Source: Ciona intestinalis (taxonomy: Eukaryota; Chordata; Ascidiacea; Phlebobranchia; Cionidae). From it: a DNA stretch of 64,000 nucleotides. The stretch covers positions 2,969,561-3,033,560 of the forward strand of contig NC_020166.2 of NCBI RefSeq assembly GCF_000224145.3, given 5' to 3'. The notes under the pieces are model-generated. The model saw only the letters and a list, made by a program, of their open reading frames with translations. It was not told the DNA's origin and made no database searches. Below, piece by piece: positions 21,590 to 35,400 of this stretch (positions are counted from its first letter, which is position 1; the number at the start of each line of letters is the position of its first letter). Position numbers and translations under genes: made by a program.

Positions 21590-24162
21590 ACTCTTATATT
21601 TTACTACTGATTATTATTATGCAGAAAATTTATTATTTTTTACCGTATTCCTTTTTAGTGCTGTGTACCATTTTTGGTTAAACAATAAGCATGCAAACAA
21701 ATTTATACGGATTGCCATTTTACTGCCTCACATAAGTGGTGTATTCTCATTTATCGTGGTTTTATTTTATAAGTTTCAGTTTGTGCTTGACCATCAGTAA
21801 GGTTTTTCGTTTTTAACATTTAGTCATTTATCGTTTGATGTTTCATACAATCACCCATAAAGATATATTGTGGTAACTCCTAAGCTGGCATGAGGTGTAT
21901 GAAACAGAACACCAGGGCTATAAAAACTCATTTTCCGGCCACAAGAGGTAAATCAAGTTACGTTACATTTTTCTTAAAGCCAGGATAATTCATATCATTT
22001 TGTGTTTTATCTTATATATGTTCCTTACACTATTTTATCCTAAGTTCCCTACAATTCAGTTTTCATTATACTAAAATTAGTAGAATGTAGACTTCAAAGT
22101 ATATTCCTAAATATAGGTATTAACAGAACCACTAACATAGTCTTTTGATGCGTTTCGTTTAATAAAAACTTTGCACCAACTGGTCTGTGTATCGCCTGTA
22201 TTTTGATTACAGTACAGGGTGTTGCCAAAATTGTGAATTACTTTAAACTTTAAGGTAAAAATTCCAAGTATTTGTTTATTTAAAAAATGAGGTTATAAAA
22301 TAATGCAAAATTTTAAAAGTTTTTATGACAAAAAAAAGTTCAATTAGGCATAAGCACACAACACAGGACTGACTTTACATTATATATTTTTAAAAGAAAT
22401 ATTGTACCCAACCATAAACCAAACTTATATATATGTTTTAGTTTAATCAAATGGGTGAACACAAATTCTTATACTTATGAAGTCTATTAGAATTCTATTT
22501 AATGTAACTTAACTTGTTTTATCCCCATATGGCCAGAAATAAACCATTGTTTTAACATGGGTGTTCTGTTTCATACACCAAATGTTAGCTTTTGTGGGTG
22601 TTTTTTTGTATGGTTATTTTAATTTAGATAACCCCAAAATAATCCCTGGGTTAAAGCAATTGCTGCGGCTTGTGCAAAAACACATACCCCAATAGTGCTA
22701 TCAGTGAAATACCTTTAATCCAAAACCTATCGGTCAGGGGCAGGCACATTATCACTGTGCTACTGCGCTGGGTAATGTGAAAGTTCTTCTATTTTACTTT
22801 TAAAAATTAATACCATGAGCTGTTAACTTGCAACAACCATATACAAACTGAAAAACTTATGTACCAGTCAGCATGATCCGCCTCTTTGGAAAGTAAAACC
22901 AATACAGATTAAACAAAAAAATGATTTCTTTGCCATTAAAATAGGGATAACCATGAACAGGTTATTATTCCTTGTCATTATTAACCTAACACTACAAGTG
23001 CACCTCACTATTTAACAATATACACTTTACAATATACAGGACTTAATCTAAAAATGGCATCAGCATTTGTATTTTCAAATTAGATATGGCTAAATCTATA
23101 AACAACATTACTGCCCAACTTATTTACTGCATCACTCTGCTCATACTCAGTATTTAGTTTTCAATGATGACGCAGCCATTGTTAAATAAAGAACTACCTC
23201 ACTAAATTTTCACCATAATATATTACAAATAAAGTTGTTCTCGGTGAATTACTTTGCAAGAGATTGAAGCATGCCAAACAGTTCTGCCTAACCACCTTAA
23301 ATTGTTCATTATTCATTGGTATTTCGTATGGCCACTACCAAGTCACCTCACCTGGTCATAAGTCATTTTCCTTTTCCTCAGTCAAACTGGTGTTAAACAT
23401 ACTATGTTACTGGTTATGTTTAATCAATTTACAAGAAGAATAAAGACCAAAACACAACAATCATAGAATATAATATCAAGACAACGTGAGGTCCAGGAGA
23501 AAATAGGGCCGGAGCAAAAATATGAACACAAACTTTGAAAGGTTTTAAATTAACACTTCAACCCTGTAGCAGCATTAAAAGCAGAGCCCTAAAAAAACGA
23601 GCCTTTTAGCTATTATAAACATGAAGAACACTGAACTTGACTTGTACATGATAGAGTAAACCCTTAGTAAACTGACAACAAAAATATGTGTCAGTTGGTA
23701 TTGGTGAAAAAAAAAAGATTTAGACAACACTTTTTTGGGCAATTTTTAGTGGTAAAAACGTACAACATTCGGAAAGAGTAACTTGAGCTATGATAGTTTT
23801 TGTCTGGGCTCCGCTGGTCATAATAAAAGCATATTGTCGCAGATAATCACTATTGATAAAATACATGCATCGAATACCTAGTGTTGACAACGACCATACA
23901 TAACAACATAGGCGAAAAATTTAGTAATAGGGGGGGGGGGGGTTAAGAGGTTTTGAAATAAATACAATAATAATCTCTGACACAGGCAGTAGATGGGAAA
24001 TAAAAAGAATTAAAAAGTTTTGTTGACTTGTCAACTTTAGACACAGAGAGATGATTTAATATTGTGAGGATATTATTGTGTAGCTAACTGTTCAATGGAT
24101 TTTGTACCACTTTATATTCACATACTTAGAAGTGTTACCAGTTGCTTTAAAACAAGTTACAT
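21590..24162. other. Convergent intergenic region with 3' ends of ABTB1 and arrestin
   Basis: The ABTB1 3' UTR lies to the left, with a possible AATAAA near 22160. SINE pieces occur at about 21850-21965 (+ tail) and 22490-22775 (-, head and tail). There is a 13-base G run near 23930. The arrestin 3' UTR lies to the right. No further coding exon was found. Confidence 0.55.
22490..22775 (-). mobile_element. SINE copy between ABTB1 and arrestin
   Basis: Reverse orientation: tail (atggccagaaataaaccat, gtgttctgtttcatacacc), body (ctgggttaaagcaattgctg) and a worn tRNA-like head (ggtcaggggcaggcacatta). Confidence 0.65.
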
Positions 24163-24355
24163 ATATAGTAGGGTGGGGGAACACCTTTTAGCACTTAATG
24201 TCCAAATATCTCGATCGTTTTTTTGAACAATTAACAACGGTCTATGGGAGTCATGAGGATAAGGTATTATAATTCCTTGAATGTTCTTTGTTTACTACCG
24301 AATGTTATGAGAAAATGGAATGCAAGGGTGTTCTATCTTCCCCCAACCTACTATA
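24163..24355. mobile_element. MITE family A copy, arrestin 3' flank
   Basis: Near-complete copy with ends tatagtagggtgggggaaca and cttcccccaacctactata. Confidence 0.85.
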
Positions 24356-24773
24356 CACTTTATGGGTGAATCCTAGCTATAAACAAGTATTTAGAACAGA
24401 AACCAAATACTGCTGTACAAATAAAATCACATCACAATTTTCAATTGGAAAAATACAAAACTTTAAGGTGAACTTGATGTGAATTAAACCTTCAAATTTT
24501 GAACATCGCACTGAATGTGGTGATATTACAAAAACAACCACAACAACAAAAACTACCACCGTGGTACTTTAAGTGAGATAACTAAGTTTACAATGATGAA
24601 AATCAAAAAAAGGGCGCACGATTGCATTATTGTGATTGGAAGCAGAATACCTCACGTATTGTACACAAACGTGGAGCAAGGTCCAATTTAAGTTCAAGTT
24701 ACTGCATTACCAACGCACAAACACGATACAACATTTTGTGTAATATTTTTTTCGCACAGACCTACGAACTCGA

Positions 24774-27700
24774 TTACGCAGTTTGTCCATCGCCACCTGT
24801 GGCTGCTTCACCTGAACAAAAGAAAATTTTAAATGCAGAAAACATTTTATGAAACTGCGTTTTTAATATTTTTTTGCCTACCCAAAGTTTTTACATTCTA
24901 TACTTCGGACAGGGCGTTAAAATAGAGAAAACATTTTGGAAAACTGCTTTTCTGATATTTATTTGCCTACAAATGTTAGAAGAAAAAGGTACTATGCTTG
25001 GCAGCAAAAAAAAGATAATATATTTGCCATTAATATTTTTATCTTTTAAGACATATGGTATAACAATAATACAGTAACATGCACTATAGGATAATGAACT
25101 CTAGTCTATGTTCCAGGTCTCCAATACAACCTCAACCATATAAAATACAACATACTCAATTTTTACACGTGTGTAAAACCCATTTTCTGAGGGTCGAAAT
25201 ATTTTACTAACACATATCTTAGGTCTGTTGTAGTCTACTTCATAACATAGGGTCACATTTTCATGGTTGGGGAAAAACTTTTAAAACACGTGTAACATAA
25301 TATGTTTAGCACACCAGTTTTAAATGTAAACAAGCTTTTGCCTGCTGTTGAGTGTCTATTTATACAAACAAGCAGTTTGGGAACATTTTTTGCATTTTAA
25401 AAATGTCACCCAGATTTTATGGAAAAAATGTTACCCAGAATTCAAAATTTTACCCGCCCCAATTTTTTTCCAAAATTGAAAAAAAATTACGCCTATGATT
25501 TAGAAACCTAAATACCCTAACCCTGGTACATAATGATGTTACTATAAACATATACAATTAACATCACCACAAAAGCATGCATCTACCTTGTAACCGCATA
25601 CGAGCGAAATCTTCGAATACAATATCATCATTAGGGGGGGATGCACTAAAAACATGGAATACAACGTAAATAACGGACAGTCTAATCTAATGAGATGTAT
25701 GGATTACTTAGAACTCAACAATTGGACACAAGGTATACAAATTTAGCCAAAAAGAAAGATTTTTTTGCAGGATTTTTCTGTTGTTAAGATTGTTTAGTGT
25801 TTAATTGTGCAAATAATTCAGTGTGGGGCCTTGGTGTATAAGAAGACACCTATGTTATAACTTGACAGTGAGCATGAGGTGTATGAATACACCATGTGTG
25901 GCTGGTGTACAAAAAGGCACCCATGTTATAACTCAACTGTGAGCATTAGGTGTATAAATTTAGCATGTGTGTCTGGTTTACAAAAAGGCACCTATGTTAC
26001 AATTCGACAGTGAGCATTAGGTGTATAAATCTACCATGTGTGTCTGTTGTATAAAAAGGCACCCATGTTACAATTCGACAGTGAGCATTAGGTGTATAAA
26101 TCTACCATGTGTGTCTGTTGTATAAAAAGGCACCCATGTTATAACTCGACAGTGAGCACAAGGTGTATAAATCTACCATGTGTGTCGGTGTATAAGAAGG
26201 CACCCATGTTATAACTCGACAGTGAGCATGAGGTGTATGAATACACCATGTGAGTCTGGTGTATAAGAAGACAACCCATGTTATAACTCGACAGTGAGCA
26301 TGAGGTGTACGAATACACCATGTGTGTCTGGTGAATAAGAAGGCACCCATGTTACAACTCGACAGTGAGCATAAGGATTATAAATCCTACTACTTCCAGT
26401 TTTATTCTACCCAATAATATCGTAACAACATAACAGTCTACCCCTTACTTTGTGTCAAAAGAAATCAAATTATGGTCAATAGGTTCAGGAGCTGGCTTTC
26501 CACTCGCCACCTTTGCAGGAGAACCTATGATTGGGTCCACGTCTGCTGGTTTTGAGTGCATTAGTGTAACTGGTAATTCTACACAAACTTCTCTGTAGAA
26601 AAAGGAAAATTTAAACTTTAAAGGTAGCTTCGTAGCTTACTATAATTTTTTAAGCTATTAAAGTATTCTAATTCTACACACATTTCTTTGTGAAAAAAAA
26701 GGATTTTTTAATTTTAAAAGATAGCGTACTATACTTCATTTTAGGCTTTTAAATTATTCTAATTCTACACACATTTCTTTGTGGAAAAAGTAAAGACATT
26801 TTTAAAATTAAAATGTAGCGCACATTACTTTATACTTTTTTGGCTCTTCCAACAAAAAAATTTGCTAACTGACATTTTAGGGTCAGATTCAGGTTAGCTT
26901 TATTAGGGGGAAATGACACTCAATAAAATACTGTTTCTTATTGAGTGTTATTACTTCATGAGTGTTATTTAACCCTGATAAAGACAACCTGAATTGGGCG
27001 TCAAAACATCAATTATGCCAAATTTTTTAAGTATAAATATGGCTGCCAACATAACAGTATAAATGTAAACGAGACCTTAAAGATTTGACTGACAGTTTCG
27101 CATATGGGATTGATAATTTGATCAGACACACAATAGTGTGAGATTTGTGGGGTATATTAAAACAGAATTTTATAATAATATTATTCATTTCATCATATTC
27201 AAGTCCAGACAAGTTATGTAACTACCCTACAGTGTAAATGTCATTAAAATTTATTTTCTTCAAATCAAAACTCAATGAGCTGAAAACATATTAAATCAAC
27301 CACAAATATTCAGAATATTGAGAAATTTCAAGTATTGTTCTGTCCTTTAACCCCCTAAACAATTTTACTAAACAGAATTTGTACCAGAATTAGTTGCAAT
27401 AATTCCACAAAACCCATAAACAGTGTGCGAAAACTGTGGGCTACCCAGTTTTGAGAATTTTTGTTATATATACAATTTACATTCAGCTTAAACAGTTAAG
27501 CAATCTAAATGAAATTATCCAGAAATGAGATATTGTATTGATTGACTCACCCTNNNNNNNNNNNNNNNNNNNNNNNNNNNNNNNNNNNNNNNNNNNNNNN
27601 NNNAGTGTTATTTAACCCTGATAAAGACAACCTGAATTGGGCGTCAAAACGTCAATTATGCCAAATTTTTTAAGTATAAATATGGCTGCCAACATAACAG

Positions 27701-30700
27701 TATCAATGTAAACGAGACCTTAAAGATTTGACTGACAGTTTCGCATATGGGATTAATAATTTGATCAGACACACAAAAGTGTGAGGTTTATGGGGTATAT
27801 TAAAACAGCATTTTATAATAATATTATTCATTTCATCATATTCAAGTCCAGACAAGTTATGTAACTACACTACAGTGTAAATGTCATTAAAATTTATTTT
27901 CTTCAAATCATAACTCAATGAGCTGAAAACATATAAAATCAACCACAAATATTCAGAAATTTCAAGTATTGTTCTGTCCTTTAACCCCCTAAACAATTTT
28001 ACTAAACAGAATTTTTATAATGTGTTAAAAAAATTATTTGACATATTTTTCATTTTGTATGTTTTCATTTTGAAATTTGTTAGCTGTTAGGTAAAGAAAT
28101 TTTTTTAGTTGAAACATTTTTCAATGAAAAATTCTTAAAAAAAATATTTTTTTTCTGAAATATACCAGATTTAGTTGCAATAATTCCACAAAACCCATAG
28201 ACAGTGTGCGAAAACTGTGGGCTACCCAGTTTTGAGAATTTTTGTTATATATACAATTTACATTCAGCTTAAACAGTTAAGCAATCTAAATGAAATTATC
28301 CAGAAATGAGATATTGTATTGATTGACTCACCCTCCTAATGATCCCAGCACAAGCTTCACTTTGACCTTGTATTGGACAATTATGCCAAGGTTTTCCTTG
28401 GGTACACCTTCTTTTAAACTGGAGGAAAAGTTGTGTTATCGCGTATGTGATTTAACCATCTGATATAGTAGGGTGGGAAAGATAGGGTACCTTTAACACA
28501 TAATATCAAAATATCGTGATAGTTTTTTAAACAACTGACAACGGTCCATGTCAGTCGAGAGAATAATTTTTGAATGTTCTTTGTTTACTACCAAATGGGA
28601 CGATAAAATTGAATAAAATGGGAAACCTTTAACACATAATATCAAAATATCGTGATAGTGTTTTAAACAACTAACAACGGTCCATGTCAGTCGAGAGAAT
28701 AATTTTTGAATGTTCTTTGTTTACTACCAAATGGGACGATAAAATTGAATAAAATGGGAAACCTTTAACACATAATATCCAAATAGCCTGATAATGTTTA
28801 AAACAATTAACAACGGTCCATGTCAGTCGTGAGAATAATTTTTGAATGTTCTTTGTTTACTACCAAATGGGATGATGGAATTGAATAAAAAGGTGTCCCA
28901 TCTTCCCCATCCTACTATAATAACACTTACATCGTGCTTGAAGCAAGGTTTGTATCTTCATGTTTAAGTTGTCCGTCCAAAGCCAGACCTCGCTTATCCT
29001 TGTTGTCGCCAAGTAAAGGACAAATCTGATAAACTTTGCAGAGTGTTGAGCTTGGCGCTACTTGATCACTGTAAATATGTCAAGTATAACACTTAATGAG
29101 CGAAGTTATTACACAACAGTAGATATTTCAAAGTCCACTCAGACTGTTACTCAAAAGAATTGATCATTTTATTTTAGCACATTATTTAAAAATTTTTTTT
29201 TTAATTTTTAGGGAAAATTAATAAATTAGTCTCATTATAGTACAAAAAATCTTTTTATTTTTCGTTTAAAAACACAAATAAAAAGTTTAAAATTTTTTTT
29301 AGGGCAAATTAATAAATTAGACTCATTTAGTACAGAAAAGTTTTTATTCTTTCTTTTAAAAACACAAATAAAAAGTTTTAAAATTTTGTACAACAATTTT
29401 TATTATAAATGTTAAGGCTCTAAAATAAGCGTACGGTAACTTATTTTATTTTAATAAATATTTCAGAGCTAGGCTGCTTTGTATATACGCTACCAACTGT
29501 TTTTAATAAAGAAAACTCATATTGTTATTTGATTTGTTTCATACACACTGTGCCAGCTTACCAGTTACCATGTATGTAACTTTGTAGGTATTTTGGTGGA
29601 ATTTTAATATTTTCTATTTATGTATAGCTGAAAATTTGGAGAACCCATTAGTGACCACTGGGTTAAAGCAATTTTTACGATGTATGTAACTTTGTAGGTG
29701 ATTTTTTTTTTATTATTTTTTATTTGTATTTATGTATGGCTAAAAATTTGGACAACCCATTAGTGACCACTGGTTTAAAGCAATTGTCGTTAAGTGACTT
29801 GCCCACATACGCTCACAATGATTAAATTACAGAACTTACTCTGCTTCAATGAAGGCAACAGGACACTTGTACTGTGCGTTAGAAAAGAGACAAATATCTG
29901 CGATTTGTCGCACTGATATTTTCACTTTTTTAACTGTCTTTGAAGAATTGTTTGTGACTTGTACATTAACACCAATGGACTCTCCATGGTAGTATAACTG
30001 AAATAAAAATAAAACGGGTAATTTTACTTTAAACTTATATAAACAATATGATAAGTTATACCAATAATATGGTTAAAATACCTTTATATTTATTTTTATA
30101 ATCCTTATCAGGTTTTTAAACAATTGTTCCAAGTTTCATATGATATTTTTGGATTACCTATTGAATTTTTTTTATATTCGATTTATTAGTTGTTCTGCAC
30201 ATGCACCATGTTATCACATATTACCGTATTAGAATAGAAAATCTACTTCCAAATCAGACTTGATTAACACATTGACTTCTTAAAGTATATATACGCGAGT
30301 TTTATCTTTCTCAAAAGACTGATATATTGCGAAAAATATAAAAACAGTTCGCCACTAAAAGCTTTATTACAATTATTTTTCTAAAAAACAAAATGCTTTA
30401 TTAAATTAGTCATGTATTTTATAAATTGATTTTTAAAGCCCTATTTATTATTATTATTTCTGCTTTACAGGGTAGGGGAAAGGGCATTCAATAATACCCA
30501 ATCAATATATCAAATCAACACACAGGAACCAACAATCAATGACGGTAGCTTTAAGGCTGTTACTTACATCTTTGTCCAGAGTGGCTTCAAGACATAACGG
30601 TTTGTCGCTCATTAAAAAGAGCTTTTGAATTTCTGCAGTTGGCTGGGGCCCTTTTTTGTCTGGCGCAAATTGGACTTTTCTAATTGCTAAACGAACAGAA

Positions 30701-33700
30701 TTCCTGAAAAACAAAAATATTTTTATTTCCGGTAAAATGTCAATTTTATACTTTTACGCAAAAAGTATCAAATATGTAAATAACGGCATAATGATACAGG
30801 GTCATATTTCTAGCTACGCTTTCCAACAACTTGATAAAATGTTTGATTACATAACTAAGTTCTTTAAAACGCCAATTAAAAAAAAAAACATCTCCTGACT
30901 AGTAAAAAACATATTAATTTAGGAACAACAGAAGATCTATTGATTACATTTTTTCTTATGTAATTAATATTGTTGGTATATCTGAAAAAATTGTTGATTA
31001 CATAATCAAAAAATTATTGGTTATATAATCAAAAATGACCACAGTAACAAATAGAAATGAACAATTTAATCAGCAAGTACTAGCTGTGATAACAGTTCAT
31101 ACAAACGTGTTTCTTATCATTAAAGGTGCAAAGCATGCATCATAACATGCACCACAGCGCACTGAGATATAAGCGCATTATATTAATCTATGCTGTGCAC
31201 TGACTCACGCACACAGTAACACGCTGCGCTTACCTCTTGTGTGTTTTATCGGGGTTATCCTCTGGGTCCCAGACATAAGTTTTTAGCTCGTAATCCACCC
31301 CGCATGGCTTCCCAGTGTCTCCTGGTGCAGGTTGGAGGGTGACAGAACACGGAGAGTCCTTTGGTATCTACACGGGGCATTAATTATTCAGAGATGGAAA
31401 TGTCACCGTTCTCCGCCCACAAAAATCAAAGCTCCGGACCGTTTTGGGATTAATATGACACTACTGTGTAAATTTAACGAACATTATGCATTACGTGCAT
31501 TGATGTATTGGACAGATAGGCTTTAATTATCCATGTGTTTTTATTACATAAGCGAACGTAGCCATTATGACAATACGGGTGCTGACTGCTAAGCTATAGC
31601 TTCAGCATAGCAGAAACAGAGTGAGACAGTTTACAAGAAAAAGCGTCATCATAAAGTATTAAGCAGAAAAACGCCAACACATTAAGCAATGGTTTTCCTG
31701 TACCACGTAACACAGAAGATTTTGGCCACTCTTAGATTTTGGTAAATTCATTTTACTGTTACAAGTGAATGTGAACTGAATTGTTTAAAATTTAACTAAA
31801 ATGCCAATAAGTCTACATTGTACCATAAATACTATACAAAACATGCAACAGTCTTTCTTGCCAAAATTTTCCATTTAATTATCACACAACCACTACATGC
31901 ATGCAAAGGATCATGGTTGCATATACAGTAGGGTCTATGGTGGGAAAAGTTGGGACACTTGTTCATTCTATTTTCCCATCTCATTTGGTGGTAAACAAAT
32001 AACATTCAAAAAATTAGTAAACCGTATGGTCACGACTCCCATAAAACGTTGTTTAAAACACGACCAGGAAATTTGGATATTATGTGCTAAAGGTGTATGA
32101 TCTTCCCCCACCCTACTATGTTTAAAATAAATATTAAATACTTACATCAATAAAGAATGGGTAGGAATGCTCTCCTAGTTTTTTCATCAGTCTTTCTTGC
32201 AATCTTGTTTTTGGTTTTCTATCCCCTTCATTAAGAGGAGGGTACACCTGACGGAAAATTTGTATTATAAAATTAAGGCATACCCGGAACCAAACATTAG
32301 GGGGGATAGGGGGAAGGGGTCGCTTTTACCCATAAAAAAAATTCAAAAAAAACATCCAATTTACAAAGACAGAAATAATTAAAATGCTAAAACATCGATA
32401 TGAATTGGTTTCATGCCCAAAAAGTTACGCTATGCAATATTCAGCCTTAAATTTTTTCACAATATGTTAGACTTAAATAGTTCAAAACTTCAGACCAGTT
32501 CTGTTGAATACATTAGCCAATGGCAATACACCAGATGTATGTAATACATAAAGCACTCAATTTAGTTGTTACTTCAATTTGTATCTGTGTCCTGAAGGTC
32601 ACTTAAGGATCATAACCATTTATGAATGCATTAGCAACTAAGTAGAATTACTTAGTGCTTTACGTAATATACCCAGGAATCGTAACATTACAGTTAATTA
32701 GGTTAAATAACCTCAACTATTTAATCCCATTAGTGGTGACTCCCATATGGTTAGATTGATGCGGTAGGACAGATTTAAGTTATCATCACATTAGGAACTT
32801 GGTATAATTTGTGAATTAAACAAGCTAAAATATTTCATAAATGCAGTGCATACTATACATGTAAATGTACACAGACATTTTAAATGACTTAAAAAAACAT
32901 AAATTACATACTATTGCTATACACATAAATGCACATAGACATTTTAAATGAATAAAATAAACCATAAATTACACAATGAGACAATGAACAAACATTTAAA
33001 TATATAAGTATTTTAATATAAGATAAGTTCATACAAGCTTAAAGTCAACTGTCTAGTGTTGTGGTGTAATATGCAAATACCCAGTGTGTTTGACTTTACT
33101 TAAAGAAGTTCAATATGTTCTGAGTACTTGAGATGAGTATATACATAAATATACTGATATGTTAACATGTACAGCATATTAATGCTTTTAAAATACAATC
33201 GAACGTATTGTAATATTTGTATAAATGAATAAAACTAATTTTGTCTCTTCGGTAACGATAACGAAGAGCAGAAAAGTTTACAAAAGCGAAAAGACAGACG
33301 GTAACAGTGAAACAACAGTTGTTAAAACACGTTTATTGATAAAAAAAAGAAATAATGTTTTAGGTAAAATGTGTTACACCCTACAGACAATACAATGTAA
33401 TGCAATCTATATTACACATGTTAAACTTGTATATATATACATCTTATAATGCTACTGCTGGCATAGGCAGTAGGCAAATTCATGTTTAAGGCCATATGTT
33501 ATGCTATTGGACTTCTAGACATGCAGCCACATGCTAAGAATAGACTTTCTGTAATCAATAAGCTANNNNNNNNNNNNNNNNNNNNNNNNNNNNNNNNNNN
33601 NNNNNNNNNNNNNNNNNNNNNNNNNNNNNNNNNNNNNNNNNNNNNNNNNNNNNNNNNNNNNNNNNNNNNNNNNNNNNNNNNNNNNNNNNNNNNNNNNNNN

Positions 33701-34406
33701 NNNNNNNNNNNNNNNNNNNNNNNNNNNNNNNNNNNNNNNNNNNNNNNNNNNNNNNNNNNNNNNNNNNNNNNNNNNNNNNNNNNNNNNNNNNNNNNNNNNN
33801 NNNNNNNNNNNNNNNNNNNNNNNNNNNNNNNNNNNNNNNNNNNNNNNNNNNNNNNNNNNNNNNNNNNNNNNNNNNNNNNNNNNNNNNNNNNNNNNNNNNN
33901 NNNNNNNNNNNNNNNNNNNNNNNNNNNNNNNNNNNNNNNNNNNNNNNNNNNNNNNNNNNNNNNNNNNNNNNNNNNNNNNNNNNNNNNNNNNNNNNNNNNN
34001 NNNNNNNNNNNNNNNNNNNNNNNNNNNNNNNNNNNNNNNNNNNNNNNNNNNNNNNNNNNNNNNNNCTCAACACAGTGTTAGCTAATTGCAAATCGGAACT
34101 AACGGAGTCTGTCATGTGAATAATGTATGACGGGGTGATCTATTTTAAACAACAATTAAATGTCCTAAATTTCTTACTAAATAAATTAACCTATATATAC
34201 ATCCTATATCAAATGTTTTTTTGCCATTTGAAATGCATTTTAACTGGTAATATTAAATAAAATTGCTCTTTTTCCTAGTTAGAGTTATAGAATCATCTAT
34301 AAAAAGACCATGTTATGCGAATGCCTAAAATGCTATTTATTGAATTAAATTGTTGCTATAATATACATACATATATATTTTAAACATATTTACTCAAAAA
34401 TTAAAT

Positions 34407-34453
<47 letters not shown>

Positions 34454-35400
34454 CAGCATTTTAAAGCAAATGGTAAATGCTAATTACTTTCCTTGAATAT
34501 TACCTAAAATAACATTAAAGGAATGGAAAAATAATAAACCTAAAACATGTACTCGCAAATATAAACATAAAACGGCAAATTCTTACAGCTAAATTAGTGC
34601 TAAACCATAAATACACATAACCACATTTCATAGTGAAACTAAGTCACAATTCATAGCCCGTTACTTATTAGAGCTAGATAGGATATGATGTCACACCTAG
34701 CTTCCTTTTTGTAGATCAAGCTTTAGTAGGAAAGCAAAAATCAGTTATTTGGTTATGTAACTGTAACTGCAACCAAAACAATCAGACAGCCTTAAAAAAA
34801 AGACATTGTAAACTTATGCAATAGAATAGGCTATTAACTTTATTTTTAGAACCTTTATTTTTTGAATGCAAACGCGTCAAAGCTACAGATTGCAACAGCT
34901 TTAAGCTAAATGGTCTAAATTAAAACGTTTTTAATTTATACAAANNNNNNNNNNNNNNNNNNNNNNNNNNNNNNNNNNNNNNNNNNNNNNNNNNACTTTC
35001 GTGAGTGACTCAAATTTGGAATTTCACTTTAAAAACACAACGTAGAAACACAAGTTTACGATTCAACTGTTATTTTTCACGCAACAAATACAAAATATAA
35101 ATATAGATATGTGTGGAAAATGTATTTTGTTAAAATCATTTAACTCTTCACAAAATTAATAAACAATCACCATCCTCTGGCAGAAAAGTTGGTGTGTCTT
35201 TCCTTAAATTGATGATAAGTATAAATATAAAACATTACTTTAAAAGAAACTATTTATAAATATATATATACATGGGATTTATTATACTCTTTTCAACACA
35301 AATGAATTGTCATAAAACTACTAAAACTCGGATAAATTGAAATTTAAAAATTTAGTATGAAAAATATTTAATACCTGGTTCCTGCTCCCTTGTCAGCCAT
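24774..35400 (-). CDS. Beta-arrestin, N-terminal exons partly lost in gap
   Basis: Minus-strand exons: 35375-35400 (start, MADKGAGT), then a missing part, 32146-32247, 31234-31367, 30568-30703, 29840-29997, 28931-29068, 28332-28418, 26449-26592, 25587-25645 and 24774-24811 (stop). The nine downstream exons stay in frame for 331 residues. Arrestin hallmarks: [82 protein letters not shown], and the lariat loop [12 protein letters not shown]. The tail has a clathrin-box-like NLISFD and the AP2-binding [13 protein letters not shown], so it is a beta-type arrestin that desensitises GPCRs and recruits the endocytic coat. About 65 residues after the start exon are not found and probably lie in the N run at 33566-34065. 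Introns hold a 71-bp minisatellite, MITEs and a contig overlap. Confidence 0.93.
25822..26395 (+). repeat. 71-bp minisatellite, eight units, in an arrestin intron
   Basis: The motif tgagca recurs at 25869, 25940, 26011, 26082, 26153, 26223, 26295 and 26366 (spacing 70-72). The unit resembles the SINE tail (gagcatgaggtgtatgaa, acccatgttataactcgac), so it may have arisen by amplification of a SINE fragment. Minus-strand open frames across it are by-products. Confidence 0.85.
27554..27603. other. Assembly gap (50 N) with duplicated flank
   Basis: Bases 27604 onward repeat 26960-27553, and the first copy stops just inside the edge of arrestin exon 28332-28418. The second copy has an extra insertion of about 150 bases (about 28013-28163), which points to two haplotypes. 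Confidence 0.8.
28464..28919. mobile_element. Enlarged MITE family A copy with internal triplication
   Basis: Normal ends (tatagtagggtgggaaagat; cccatcttccccatcctact), but the core is present three times in tandem, with acctttaacacataatatc at 28489, 28625 and 28761 (136-base period). It lies in an arrestin intron. Confidence 0.85.
29538..29815 (-). mobile_element. Two nested or tandem SINE bodies in an arrestin intron
   Basis: Reverse SINE sequence (gtttcatacacactgtgcca, ttaccatgtatgtaactttg) followed by the body cattagtgaccactgggtta. The body part is repeated at about 29735-29790. Confidence 0.6.
31923..32119. mobile_element. MITE family A copy in an arrestin intron
   Basis: Right end cttcccccaccctactat intact. 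The left end is slightly altered (cagtagggtctatggtggga). Confidence 0.75.
33240..33405 (+). repeat. Diverged copy of the ~170-bp dispersed repeat
   Basis: tctcttcggtaacgataacg to ccctacagacaatacaatgt matches 20020-20196 through most of its length. Confidence 0.6.
33566..34065. other. Assembly gap (500 N), probably holding arrestin N-terminal exons
   Basis: A round-number N run between the arrestin start exon and the exon at 32146-32247. The arrestin segment expected there is not found in the readable flanks. Confidence 0.75.
34066..34944. other. Contig duplicate of 35428-36296
   Basis: Both blocks run from ctcaa(a)cacagtgttagc to ttttaatttatacaaa with small indels and different TA-microsatellite lengths. 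The first ends at the gap 34945-34994. This looks like an allelic or overlapping contig placed in tandem. The block corresponds to the arrestin upstream region and 5' UTR side. Confidence 0.8.

Noticed and set aside
26102-26350. Minus-strand frame with repeated 'Thr-Trp-Cys-Ile' type pattern
   Set aside because: Runs through the 71-bp minisatellite; the repetition comes from the DNA array, not from a protein.
33482-34115. Long frames through the 500-N gap
   Set aside because: Made of N codons; no information.
35150-35220. Possible second arrestin exon (minus, reading [12 protein letters not shown])
   Set aside because: Does not match the arrestin N-terminal beta-strand region and has no clear donor; probably non-coding.
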